Assembly: GCF_033439725.1 (NCBI RefSeq)
Contig: NW_026944385.1
Span: 4,895,664 to 4,959,663 of the forward strand
DNA length: 64,000 bases
Direction of reading: 5' to 3'
Source: Neurospora tetraspora
Taxonomy: Eukaryota; Ascomycota; Sordariomycetes; Sordariales; Sordariaceae
Part shown: positions 22,429 through 34,231 of the stretch, one piece after another
Position numbering within the stretch: the stretch's first letter is position 1
Layout of the letters: every line of letters starts with the position of its first letter
The notes under the pieces: model-generated
What the model saw: the letters and a program-made list of their open reading frames with translations, nothing else
Told to the model about the DNA's origin: nothing
The model's database searches: none
Position numbers and translations under genes: made by a program

Positions 22429-24546
22429 GTAAGACTTGAAGCAGGTGGAGGTGTATGATGGTATCGTAAGGTTGGATGACGGAGGGTTTCTGACTTTCAG
22501 TTGTTCATGTCTTGAGCGACTTTTTGGACAGGTGGTTAAGGTACAGTTGGACATCGTGTTTAAGAAGCAAGAGGAGGTCATGTTCGCAACATGGAGTTCT
22601 TTGGAGTCTTCGCTGTTTGAAGTTTAACTTGCCTTCATAGAAGCTGTTCATAGTGCTATAGTTCCAACTTCTACTTCCTTCCGTCCATCATCTTTGCACA
22701 CCCTGGTTACCTCAAAAGGTATAAGCAATCCTTACCTAGGTAAGCATGTTATTTTGTTGCATGTGGTCTCTCTTTTGTCGATCACCATATGATGATGCTT
22801 TGTGTTAGGCTTCTCTTTCATCCTTCACACCATTGAAGCTACCAGAGCTTGAAGTTTGCAGCAAGTGTCCTGACAGTCCCGTCATGCCCCAGCCGATACT
22901 ATCCCTGCTGCGATTACTGATCATTTCGAGCCAAAGTCTGAAGGCTGATGATACGATGTTTCGAATGGCGTCTAAACAGCCACGAACATGGAAGCAATCA
23001 CAAAACTCACCAAAATGTGGGGGAAGCAAACAAACAAAGGAAGGAGCATGTCCGCCACACCACGTTTTCCACTGCGCCCAGTGTTCGATGCTCGATGTTC
23101 CATGATACAGGACCTCGCCGATGGCACAGTAAAATACCAACATAGACCGAAAGTGAGAGGCGGAAATGTCCGCATCCTCGGGATCTCACATGTTATTGGA
23201 GTACTCATTTCTCGAATCGGCACGCTCCCATACCTCTACCACTTACATAACTGCCAAGACTTGGTGACAAGGAGAAACCGATACAGACACTGTATGTTTG
23301 CTTCTTCCCCAGAAGTTTCTCCAAGTGATGGCTTGCATCCCAAGCACACAGCCACCGCCCACGACCGCCTGCCGCCGGAGAGTGCCGTGATAACAGCACC
23401 GGGGAAACCGGAAGAGCAAATGAGAGCGCAAAATACTGCGAGGAAAGCAGCAAGTGACAGAACAAGGCAGAGAGACGAGGATGGAAAGTTCCGAAATTAA
23501 ATTTGGAAGAGATCGAACGGTCGCTTGGTAATGGGGTGTTTGCTTGTTTCGTACGGAGTGATCAATCATGAAAGTCAGGGGAAACCGGGAAACGGGGAAC
23601 TTGCGGAGAAGGAAGAACTCAGTAGTTGGAAGGGGGAAGCTTGAACCCATTAAAAATGGCGGAGACAAAAGTCGCTGGATACCTATACAGGCACTAGTCA
23701 TCCGGGAATACCTTCTAGGTTCCAAGTTATCGCATATGCCGTTAGGAGCTTGAGATGCTCGTCTCCGGCATACGTTACCTCGTGACGGGGAACTGCTGCT
23801 GGACTACGGGATAACTCCCGGTCGAGTTGTACAACATGAGCATCGGTACTGTACGAGAACGAGCAAGCATGGACAAGAAAGGATCAATGTCGGTACTGAG
23901 AAGCAGAGTGCAAGGAATGGACGATGGAAGATATTCCGGGGAACTGCATGTGTATCCACGTATAATCGTTATCTGTGCTTGAAATTCGGGATCAGGCAGT
24001 GAGAAACCCTCAAAAATGAGAAGTGGCACTTTATTGGCAATCACTGTGCTGCTTAGGATCGAGCAGGTGTGATTGATATCCATATAACATGTTCAACCAA
24101 CAACCTGAGAATGAGCATGTTGATGGAACACCGAAGTTCGAATGGCAAGGGATATTTCTAGGGTGATTCCATGGTAAATGTAGGTGGAGGGATATAGTTA
24201 CAAGTTACTAAGGTAAGGTAGAGGTAGTATGGTGTAGCGCCCGATGAAAGGAAGATCACAATTCTCTTTCGTCCTATCAGATTGTCATCCCAAACCATAA
24301 CTGCCCGGGTATTGGATGATGCCGTCAAGAGTTGTAACATGCAAGAACACTCATTATCTCTTTCAAGAACACGGTGGTGAGAGGCAGAAGTATGTATAAC
24401 AGTTATAATATTCATTGATCATCAGGGCGTCTATCCAACCGTCCCTTTCTCTTGGGCCGGCCTCCATTCATCTTCTCCACTGGTATCTTCAACTCTTCAA
24501 CACAAATCCAAACCACACTCAAGGGTCAGCCTCACTAGCCTCGTCA
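22429..24546. other. Intergenic, nothing recognised
   Basis: The 3' flanks of the P450 (plus) and MFS transporter (minus) genes converge here. The longest frame (22988-23500, plus) has no domain and no homology I recognise. CCTTACCTAGGTAAGC near 22730-22745 is a short palindrome of a kind common in this group. Confidence 0.5.
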
Positions 24547-26020
24547 CTACAGCCCCTTCTCCCCGACTGTCTGCCTTTCCATCCCCACGGCTTCCTCCTC
24601 GTCCACGACCGACTTGCCAACAACACCATCCTCCCTCTCCCTCACACCAATCTCCGCCGTAGTAAACGCATCGCAAGTATCCCTATACCACGGCCAAAAG
24701 TTGACGGCAAGCGCATACGTCCACGCCACAGAAAAGAAGGCCAGTGGAACAACCATACTCATCGCCGTATCATGCATATCCGCCACGGCGCCCATCAGCG
24801 GGGGGACCACGGCGCCACCAAAGACACCAGCGACAAGGAAGCCTGACCCGCGCTTGGTATGCCTACCGAGCCCGCGCATACCTAGGGCCATGATGGTGGG
24901 GAAGCAGATCGACTCGAAGAAGAGGGTGACGTAGAGCATGGACATGCCCGTGTTTTCTCTCTGGGTAATCGAAGGGGCGATGAAGATGATGCATGCAGTG
25001 AGGAAGAGGAGGAAAACCTTGCGCGGGCGGATGAAGTGCATGATGGCTGCCCCGGCGAAGCGGCCTATGGCGAAGGTCCCCTGGGCACCAGCTAGGAATT
25101 GAGCTCCCAAGGCGGAGTCGGTGTCCTTGCGTGTTTCCGTCACGTAGTTGATGAAGTAACCAGCGATGGCAATCTGCGCGCCTGTGTAGCAGAACTGGGC
25201 AAACGAAGCGTGGAAGAGGCGGTATTGTTTTCTGAATGGCTGGTCGGCATCGCCAGCATGGGTTTCAGCAGCCTGGTGCTGCATGTCTGCGTCGGTGATC
25301 TCGGGCAGTTCGATGAGGTAGAAGATGATGGCAAGGATAAAGACAAAGATGGCGATGGCCGTGTACACCCACTGCACGTTCTGGAGGGCGACATTGTCGT
25401 CGAAACCGAAGAAGACGTACGATCCGAGGACAGGGGCTACGACGGTACCAATACCGTTGAAAGCTTGGGCGAAGTTGATGCGGATTTCCGAATATCTGGG
25501 CGGCCCGCATACAGTGATGTACGGATTGGCGGCCGTCTCGAGAGAGCCCAGGCCGTTGCCGATAATGAAGATGCAAACACAGAAGCCGGCGAAGGACTTG
25601 GCCTTGATGCATGGGATCGCGAGAAGGGCGCCGAGGCCATAGAGGAAGAGGCCCCAGATAAAGACGGCACGGTAGCTGAAGCGGCGAAGGATCCAGGCGG
25701 CATGGCCGAGGGAGGCGAGGGGGTAGGCACTGGGGGAAGAAAGAGTGGTTAGCGGAGGTTGCGGTAGTGACGGAGAGGAAGACATACCCAAAGTAAGCGG
25801 CTTGAAGACCAGCAGATCTCCCCTTTGTAATGTGGAGTACCTCCTGGAAGTGCTTGTTCAGGGTGTCAAGCAGGCCATAGCTGAAACCCCAGAGGAAGAA
25901 GAGGATGGTGACAAGGCAGAGGGGAAGGAGGGATTCTCGGAGGGAGAGTTCGGCTGCCTTTGTGACCTTGTCATCGCGCACTCGCAAGGAGCGCTTCCTC
26001 CACCACTCTCTCGAGAACAT
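24547..26020 (-). CDS. MFS transporter of the FHS (L-fucose permease-like) family
   Basis: Exons 25788-26020 and 24547-25729, with a 58 nt intron at 25730-25787 (donor GTATGT, branch GCTAAC), encode 471 residues. The family signature FFLWGFSYGLLDTLNKHFQ lies in the first membrane helix, followed by GAYPLASLGHAAWILRRF and GNGLGSLETAANPY in later helices. About twelve hydrophobic helices can be counted. Members of the fucose-galactose-glucose:H+ symporter family import a hexose or deoxyhexose by proton symport across the plasma membrane; the exact sugar cannot be read from sequence. The C-terminal cytosolic tail (last 45 or so residues) is charged. The start is the ATG at 26018-26020. An upstream in-frame GTG that would add five residues is rejected because fungi rarely initiate at GTG. 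Confidence 0.92.
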
Positions 26021-27750
26021 GGTGTCGAGTGTCACGGTGTGTCACGGTGTGTCTCGGTGGTTGTCGTTGTTGTCTGGACTATTCGTCCGTGTAGGGGTAG
26101 GTATCGGACGAGGAAACACGGGTTGGAAGAATGGAGAGTGAAGTTCCAAATCACCGGCAGGGCATTGGAAGTTGTTGGGCCTTGGGGATAAAGAGTATCG
26201 GTTGAAGGATGCTGTGCCGTTCAAAGGGAACACCGAGGGCCTCGTGGCAATATAAATAAAGACAAATCCAGACTCTTGTTGCACCTGTACCTTGGAGAAA
26301 AGAGGGGATGTCAGCCATGTTGTGTCTCAGTCGGTTAAATCTTCTACCGGGACAAATCAGGGCAGCGGATGGGGAAAAGGAAGCGGCGACTGGAACCTAC
26401 CACGAGTTAGGCTGGTCTAGCTGGTTCCATAGTTGCATGGAACCATTGTTCGTGATGATAGGGGTCCCGTCAGGCTGGACATGTTGTCTGTCAATGGTGT
26501 CTAGCCAAATCTGTAGACGTAGTCCCGAGACATCGAAAGGTTCCCCATCGGCCTCGACTGGACTTGTCGTCATGCTGCGTTCATTCTAGACTGATTCTAG
26601 ACTGAGTCTCGTTGTCTGGGGATTTGAGTTCCATGTTGGGGCCAATTGACAAGCCAATGACCAATCCCGTTACTGCCGCCGTTCGCGAACCTTGGTGTCT
26701 GCGGCGTCGATAGACCTATAACATCGGGCCGATTCTGCATGTTTGTCCGGGGTTGTCCGGGATTGTTCTTGTTCGGGACTGCCAAGCACCCCCACAACAC
26801 GGGGTGGAAGGCGGGGAAAAAAAGGCACTGATCACCAGTGGCAAGTGATGGTGGTTGGTTGAGTTCGTGTTCGTTCGGCGAGGTGGTACGCATTTGGGGG
26901 GATTTTTGGGATTTGCTGCTGCCCGGCTTGAGACGGAGTGTGCTGTTTGTGACAAACAAGAACAACAGTTCCAGGAGCGGGAAAACGTGGCCTGGGGGTC
27001 AACAAGTCCATGTAAGAAAGACGCCTGGAGGGGGTCCATTCCATCGACTCCATCTTTGACTGCGGGGGAGGAGCTGTAAGTGGTGCTCCCCCATGGGGAA
27101 GGAACGCTTAGTAGGGTTAGCGCAGACGCCGATTGGCTGATGGCCTGCGAAACCCCACCTTACCCCGAAGTGTGTCCGTCGGGCTCTTCCAGGTTCCCCA
27201 CCACGCCGACTCCTCATTTGACATCCTGCCTTGATCAATCATCCGTTTCCAGCCACGCATTCACGACAACCATCAGCACATCATGCTCAACCACGGGTTC
27301 CAGAAGGCCATCCTCATCTCCCGTCATGCTTGACCCAACTGAACCTCTACAATGAAATGTTTGGTACGGTATAAAGATTGATAATAACGGAATTGGAACA
27401 AGAAAGACTTAAGGTCAATCCCCACCAAATTGGTACACATTTAAGCATTAAGGTTAGGTAGTAACTCGTCGGTTAGGTGCACGCATTGGCCACCCCGGCC
27501 TCTGGGGGCCAGCCATGTGGGGCCGTCCTTCGAGAACGAGGAGAGTCGGTTGGCTTGGCTGTAAGCGAGGCCCCCAGAGGGTGGACTCCACCTCGGCACC
27601 CTAACCGACGAGGAGTCTATCTGTCTCACCATTTCAAGGAAAAAGATTCAAGCGACAAGACACGGTCAACGTAGACCACAGAAGAAAAAAGCCAACCCAA
27701 CCGTGGTATCATCCATTACCCAACAAAAGCCAAACCAAGGACATTTCTAC
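26021..27750. other. Intergenic with one inverted repeat
   Basis: Upstream of the MFS gene and downstream of the flotillin gene. Short frames only. A 26-bp-scale direct repeat (GTGTCACGGTGTGTCACGGTG) lies at 26029-26049 just upstream of the MFS start. The only structured element is the imperfect inverted repeat at 27465-27612, listed separately. Confidence 0.45.
27465..27612. repeat. Imperfect inverted repeat / potential 148 nt hairpin
   Basis: The outer arms CTCGTCGGTTAGGTGC (27465-27480) and GCACCCTAACCGACGAG (27596-27612) are reverse complements apart from one extra base. Inner arms CCTCTGGGGGCC and GGCCCCCAGAGG form a perfect 12 bp match, so the whole segment folds back on itself. It lies about 140 bp beyond the flotillin stop codon. 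It could be a small non-autonomous transposon remnant (MITE-like), a structured transcript end or a non-coding RNA. I see no clear target-site duplication. Confidence 0.6.
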
Positions 27751-29493
27751 TTACTTCTGCCCGTTGGGTCCCTGTCCCTGTCCCCGTCTCTCCACCTCCG
27801 ACATCTGTCCAGCCATCCGTCCAAACTGCCACTCTGGCAGCGTGATCCCCGTCTGCTCGTTGATGGTCGTCATCAACGGCGGCAGCATCTGGTAGATGTT
27901 CCTCATGGTCGCCGTGCTGCTCTGCTCGCCCCCCGAGCCCGCCTCGGCGCCCGTGTTCCACACGCTAATCTTGGGCTGCAATCCCCTGATAGCCTCAGCA
28001 TTCGCCTTGGCCAGCTCGACATACGTGCCCTTCTCGATCATCATGTACTGCAGCAGACCCTGAGGACCGCCAAACGCGTGGCTCATCTTGGCATACGCCT
28101 CCGCCATGGCGCTCATACCCTCCGCCGCCCTCAGCTTCTGTTGGAGCTCTGCATCCGCCAGCTTGATGGCCGCATACGACTGCGCGTCGGCACCAACCTT
28201 GGTCTCATACACGCCCGCCTCGGTGTGCTGCTTGGCCTTTTCAAAGTTGGCCTTGGCTTCTGCCTCGATCTGGTACACCTTCACGTCCACGCCGACCTTG
28301 GTCTTGTAGGCGGTGGCCTCGGTGGCCTGCTTGTCCTTCTCAAAGTTGGCCTGGGCCTCCTTCTCGATCTCGTAGGCCCTGGCGTCGGCCGCTTGCTGCT
28401 TGGCTTCACGGGCGATGCTCGCCTTGACAACGTCCGTGGCACGGAGACGCTCCATCTCGGCGGCGGCGCGCTTGATCTGCACTTCACGCTTGAGGTCTTC
28501 ATCCTCGGCCTCGGTCTTGCGGGCGGCTTGGATACCCGCGATTTGCACGTCCCGATCGAGCTCGACTTTGCGTGTCTTGAGAACGGCCTCGGCTGTCGCC
28601 TTCTCAATGTCCCGCTCCGTCTTCTGGACTTGCGTCTCGGCTTGGATCTTGGCCAGCTCGCGGTCTTGTTCTCCCTGGATCTTGGCGATCTCGCGCGCTT
28701 CCTCGCCCTTGCGCTTCTGCGTGCCGACGTTACCGCGCAGCTGGGCCTCGGCGACGTCAATACGGGCTTGGTTGGTTGCACCCTCGTGCGCCTTCTGCGA
28801 GAGCGAGGCGAAGTAGGTCGATCCGGGAGCGTCCTTGAGCTCCTTGACGTTGGCGTTATAAATCTTGAGGCCGAATTGGTCAAGCTCGGATTGGATGTTG
28901 CGGAAGATGCGACGCTTGAATTCTTCACGCTCCGAGAAGATCTCTTCCATGGTCATGGCCGAGACGAGCACACGGACTTCACCTTCGATGATGCCCTTGA
29001 CGATGCCCTCGAGGAAGTCATGGTTGTTGGGGCCCTTGTCGCGGCCTGAGTCGGCCAAGAGCATGGCGAACTTCATAAGGGCATCGCCCCGGTCTTCCCG
29101 GCGAACTACCGAGTCGGAGACGGCCATGGCCACGTCATGTTCATCGCCGGGCTTTCCTGGCTCATCATGAACGCCACCACCGAGTCGTCGGATGTTGGCA
29201 CCTCGTTGGTTGACATCGGGACCGACGGTGAAGACGACGGGGAGGAGAAATTGGAGCTTTTCTTTGGTCATGGCCTGGAGGCTCATGGCGTAGTCGTGGG
29301 GTTGCACGCTGAAGCGCATGCAGCGCTGGAAGGGCCAAACCCATGCTGCCTTTGTGATTTTGACTGGTGGTACTTGTCAGATGCTGACGTCGTGAGCATT
29401 ATAGGAGAGGCCAAGATAGAACTTACGGGTATTGACACCCATGCCAGTGATGGCAAGGTACTCATCGGGAGCGGCAATCTTGTAGGAGGCCAT
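27751..29493 (-). CDS. floA: Flotillin/reggie-family membrane scaffold protein
   Basis: Exon 1 (29427-29493) encodes MASYKIAAPDEYLAITGMGVNT. A 63 nt intron (29364-29426) follows, then exon 2 (27751-29363), giving 559 residues. The SPFH/prohibitin-like domain occupies about 1-200 (WVWPFQRCMRFSVQPHDY, GIVKGIIEGEVRVLVSAMT). The flotillin domain (about 220-440) has long Ala/Glu/Lys heptad segments such as EAREIAKIQGEQDRELAKIQ and repeated QANFEK/KANFEK units, forming a coiled coil for oligomerisation. Flotillins sit on the inner leaflet of sterol-rich plasma membrane and scaffold microdomains; in Aspergillus FloA affects growth and wall stress. A Cys in the N-terminal region (PFQRC) may be acylated, by analogy. 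The stop TAA sits inside a GTAAGT sequence that looks like a splice donor, so an extra C-terminal exon is possible but not needed. Confidence 0.93.
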
Positions 29494-30034
29494 CTTGTCT
29501 GAATGTGTGTATCTGCTTGATACTTGGGCTGGGTAGGTTTTCCAAGAAGTGTGAGATGGGAGAGTCTCTCCCTATTAATATACTTACAAGTAAGAATACC
29601 TGGCCCTTGGAGTCGCATGTGGCTCAATGATGGCCATGCTGGTACTTGTCCGGTACCTGATCGGGTATAGGCCGGTGACCGTCAAACTGATTGTCTACAA
29701 GGTTCTTCCATTTCGTCCACAAAGCCACGGTTGGTTGGCCCAAGAGTTGTTGGTGTTCGCGGTGTTGCACTGCCCTTTTCACGAGGTAGGGTAACAGAGT
29801 ATGTTCGAACAAAGCGCCGGGAAATGGTCTGCTCACAAAACATGCCTACAAGGGCTGGATTGTAATTGGTAGAGGCTCAGCCCTTGGCACCTTGGCATAC
29901 CTAACCCGGGGACGGTCCTGGTCAACTGTGTGCCGCCGTGGCCTGGATCTTGCCACTTTCTCTTGTAGGTTCCGGGCTTACCATTTGCAGCTATTTAGGA
30001 CTTTCGGTATCCCGTTGAGTAAATATCATGCAAA
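29494..30034. other. Promoter side of the flotillin gene up to the retrotransposon
   Basis: Normal-composition sequence with no gene. It ends abruptly at the target-site duplication of the inserted element, and its composition is not visibly altered by RIP except perhaps in the last hundred bases. Confidence 0.5.
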
Positions 30035-30038
30035 ATGT
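30035..30038. repeat. Left target-site duplication ATGT
   Basis: ATGT directly precedes the TG that begins the left LTR. The same four bases follow the right LTR at 39786-39789. If the LTR edge is moved by one base, the match can be written as five bases (ATGTT). Confidence 0.65.
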
Positions 30039-30186
30039 TGCAATCCGTGCTGGATCCCTGCAAAAGGTTCGTTAGGGGTATAAACAAAAGAGTGTAATTG
30101 GTTGGTCTGCTAACTAACGGTTTCTCACCGCGACTATAGACTAAATACTGTAATCTAAAGGTCCGTACGCACATACGTGCCTTCTA
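30039..30186 (-). repeat. Left LTR (3' LTR of the minus-strand element)
   Basis: 148 bp, alignable without gaps to 39638-39785. By eye I count 28 differences, 27 of them transitions. Most positions keep C/G here where the right copy has T/A, but about seven near the inner end go the other way, so both copies were mutated independently. Confidence 0.82.
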
Positions 30187-30205
30187 TAAGGCTCCCCTCC
30201 TTCCT
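30187..30205 (-). other. Polypurine tract of the retrotransposon
   Basis: On the minus strand the sequence reads AGGAAGGAGGGGAG next to the 3' LTR. This is the expected position and composition of the primer for plus-strand DNA synthesis. It is one of the few G/C-rich stretches left in the element. Confidence 0.5.
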
Positions 30206-33200
30206 AAGGGTACTACCGTATACCCAGGTTATTAACTATAGAAATTAATAATAAATCTATCTACTGTATTATATACTAATCTCTATCCCTCTATATATAC
30301 TTTACTCCTACTGGATCGTAATACTGTATTATTATACTTAAATATCTTTAGAAGTATTAAAATCGGAATAATCGACTATACTTCTACTACTAAATTAACT
30401 ACAAATATTATACTATGGTAAATTATATTCTTAATATATCTTAAATTTTAATAATATTAAACTATCCTAATTAGAATAATATTAATTAAGTAATCCAATC
30501 GAGCTATATAGTAAATATATAAAGCTAATATTTAAGGGTAGTATATTAATATTATACCAATTTAATGAAAATCTTCTTAAATAATAAAATACTAAGTAAA
30601 ATTCCGAATATTCCCGCTAATATATTAAGTACCTACTAAATAATAATTCTAATTATTCGAACTAATATATATAATAATTTTAAACTGTTAATAATAAAAA
30701 TAATTGTCCGTTTCCTAGTTGTATTTATATACGTTTCGCTATTAATTATAGATTAGGTAGTACTTAATTTCTACGAATCCCTGTTAATCTTATTCAATAT
30801 GTATTTTAATTGGTCTATATTACTACTTTTTAAAAGCGATTTAAATTTGTTAATAAATAAGGTTCGATATTTATTTATTTAATAAAGTAATTAATTTACT
30901 ACAACTTTTATTATTTTAATTAATTCCGTATATATTAGTCTTTAGTAAACGATATTACTGTATTTATTTAACTAAACATAATCCCGGCAATTATAATATT
31001 CTTCGATTATTGCTATAAATTCTATCGCTCCGATTAAATCCTAGCGGACTATTACTGTACTATCCCCTTTAATTATATAAATTAGTTACGCTTATATTGG
31101 GAAAGTAATTATCGATTTCTTTTTAGGGTTAAGGGTTGAAATTTCTACTAATTCCTATACTTTAATACTAGGTATTCGGATTGCGGAAAAATCGTTATTC
31201 TATTCTATAATAGTATATTACATTTATTCGGCCTTAAAATCTTTAAATATATAATATAAATTCTTAATATAAAAAAATAAATATAATTTATAATTGTAAT
31301 AGTAAAATAAAAACCTAGATAATATTGCTAAGAAATATATTTTTTATATAAAAATTATCCCGAACGCAAAAGGAGAAAATCAATTTCTCTAATATAATAT
31401 TCCAACGTAATATAAATAATATATAGAATACGCTTATTAATATATAATACTGCAAATTACCGCAATTTACAAATCGGGCCCGGTTCTAAATATTCCCTTT
31501 CTAATATAGTTAATAATAATAATTAGTAATATATATATAGTTCTTCTTTTTTAAAAACCTTAATTAAAATTAATTCCCCGTGCGCTGGAATAATGGTTTA
31601 ATTAATATATAAGTTACCTGTATAAATAATCGAATTGCCTAAATTTCTTAGGATTATATTATCGTTGTTATTGCGTTCTTAAAAAATGTATTTACTATAT
31701 ACGTCGAATCCCTCTATATTTTTCGTAGTCTATTAATAAAATTAGTTAATAATTATCTGTAATAAACTGTATATTATTGTAAATAGCAAAGGACGATTGT
31801 AATATAATAGTAAAATTAATATAATTAAAGGGTAATTACCTGTGGTATTTCGTATATTGCCGTATGTAATAATAAAAAGAGTGTAACGTAGTAGTAAAAC
31901 TAATATAATCAAAAAGTAATTACTTATAATATTTCGTATATCGCCGTAAGTAATATATAACCCTAAAACGTATAGCGATTCGAAATAATAATATAATAAT
32001 AGAATTAACTTAAAAGTACCCTAATAATATTAATAATGCTAATCGATAGTAATATTTTAAAGAAAAAATAAAACTGTATAAGAGATAAATTATAGTACGC
32101 TAAAATAAAACTAACTTCCTCTTTCCTCCTCTTATTATTTATCGTACTAAATACCTATTACCCCTCTTTCTTTCCATCCTATTTTCTATACCTCCTTCTC
32201 CTCCTATTATTTATTTTATTGAATATTTATAACTTTGTTTTCTTATTTTTACGCCCCTTTTCTTTAATAATTTTTAATCCTTTAAATAAGTTAATTTCTT
32301 TTAATATTATTAATACTGTTTCTTCTACTTACTTTACCTCTTTTTCTAATTTTATATTCTATTATAATTTTATTTCCCTTAATAAATCTATCTCCTTTAC
32401 TTTATTTACTTCTTATAATTTAGCATTATTTATATAAACTTTTCGTACTTTCTTCCTTATATTTAAATTTACTACTTTTACTGATACTAATGATATTATT
32501 TCGATTACTTCCTATAGCCCCGTCCATTTTAATATAAATACTAGTACTTTCGTTTTATTATTTAAGTTTTTTAAATTATCATTTTTATATATATATTCTA
32601 ATTTTATATTCCGAATTCCTGTAATTAATTCTTATACTATATTCTCTATTATATAAAGGTTTTTAAATATAACGTCCCTAATTCTATCTACCCGACTTTT
32701 ATTCTAATTTTCGTAGATCGTTTTTACTTCCTTTATACGTAAGCTCTCTAAATCCTCTTTAATTAAATCTTTACTATTGCCTATAAAATTTAATACCTTA
32801 TTTATATTTATTATTATTAATCCCCTTATTGCCCGATTGATTACTATTAATTATTATTCTACCTATTAACCTAATAATAATTATAATGGGCTATATTTAT
32901 TACCTTCTTGTATTTAACTATTAGAATTTTCTATTAAATTTTCTAATATTAATAACCAATCCTCTAAAGCCTAATAATTTCAATCCTTAGCTTATTTATA
33001 TATTTTTACCTTTAATGATTTTATATAAAATTCTATTAACCTATATAATTAAAAACTATATATTAATTTATAAATTATTTTTATATTATAATTTCTAAAA
33101 TACCGTTTTATTATTACTATAGATTTCTTCTAATTATCCTAATATTAGAATTATCCGTTTCTATATTTAAATAATTTCAAAGTTCGTTAATTATCCTATT

Positions 33201-33985
33201 ACCATAATAATAAAGAATTATAAAAAGTAGTAAATTTATAAATAAATATATAATTAACCTCCTCTCCCTTTAAGTATAATAGCGCCCGTATAATTTATCT
33301 TAACTACTAATTAAGGAATTAATAATAACACTAGTATAAATCATACCGTCCGAAGTAATTTAGAACTTACTACTATATACGTTACGTATTTTAAAATATA
33401 AAATATAATGTCCTTTAATCGATTAGGCTACTAATATTTTAATCGAAGCCGTCGTATAATAATAGTAATTAAATAATATTTAAAATTATTATATACTTAT
33501 TAAATAATTATCGGCACTTTATCCGAGAATATATATTATATTAATAAATTTTAATTTCCCTATCCTTCTAAATAAACTAAATAGGCGTCTATTAACCGAT
33601 ATTTAACCGATTTCCGAATAACGTTACGTTTCTCTATATTTGTTAAAGTATTTAATACTGATTTACTATAAATTAAGGAAGTAATTATATTTGTATATTA
33701 AAATTTAGTAAATAACCGTTAATTTAAATTATTAATATATTTAAAGGTAATTTAAAATATAGTTATATACGCTGTTCTTTCGGTCTTTATTACGGGTTAT
33801 AATTGAGTTAAATGTATTAGTAACGCCTTTTTTATTTATTGAAATAGGAGTACCTCTTTATTATAATATTCCGGAGTATTTACCGTCCTTTTAAATAACT
33901 ATAATAAACCGTTAATAATATTAATGAATTACGATTTCCTGGGCCGATAAAGGATTTTGATATTATATTCGCTTAATTAATTAAT

Positions 33986-34231
33986 TTAATAAATAATCCG
34001 ACTAGTAAGATCCCTTTTAATATTTAATATTTTTAATAGGTCTTTATAATTTATATAAATAATTATTAGGTACATAAATTCGAGGAGGATATGACGATAT
34101 TTAACTAAGGCCCGGAATATACGTAATATTTCCCTTTCCCTTATATAGTACCGTATTTCGGCGTCTGATAAAAAATATAATATAAATAATAAAATATTAA
34201 TATCTTTTATATTTTTATCTGTAATCTCCAT
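33986..34231 (-). pseudogene. Remnant of retrotransposon RNase H domain
   Basis: An 81-codon frame on the minus strand survives in the RIP-mutated element. Its pattern SDAEIRYYIREREILRI followed by RALVKYRHILL and IIIYINYKDLLKIL matches the RNase H part of gypsy-type polyproteins, where ERE-x-L-A-[IV] and Y-T-D-H/Y-K-A-L are usual. The many Ile/Tyr/Asn residues in place of Thr/His/Asp are what C-to-T and G-to-A changes would produce. The catalytic Asp in the YTD motif appears as Asn. Family assignment is by eye. Confidence 0.55.

Noticed and set aside
22988-23500. 170-codon plus-strand frame between the P450 and MFS genes
   Set aside because: No domain, no splice context, and mixed composition typical of chance frames.
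20603-26020. P450 plus MFS transporter as a small secondary-metabolite cluster
   Set aside because: No backbone enzyme or regulator nearby, a 2.1 kb gap, and the transporter is a sugar-type FHS permease rather than an efflux pump.
27703-29049. 448-codon plus-strand frame opposite the flotillin gene
   Set aside because: It is an antisense shadow: the minus strand has a clear SPFH/flotillin protein, while the plus frame is repetitive Leu/Gly/Asp mirroring the coiled-coil codons.
32219-32437. 72-codon plus-strand frame in the AT-rich island
   Set aside because: Phe/Ile/Asn/Ser-rich composition is what RIP-mutated DNA gives by chance, and it is on the strand opposite to the element.
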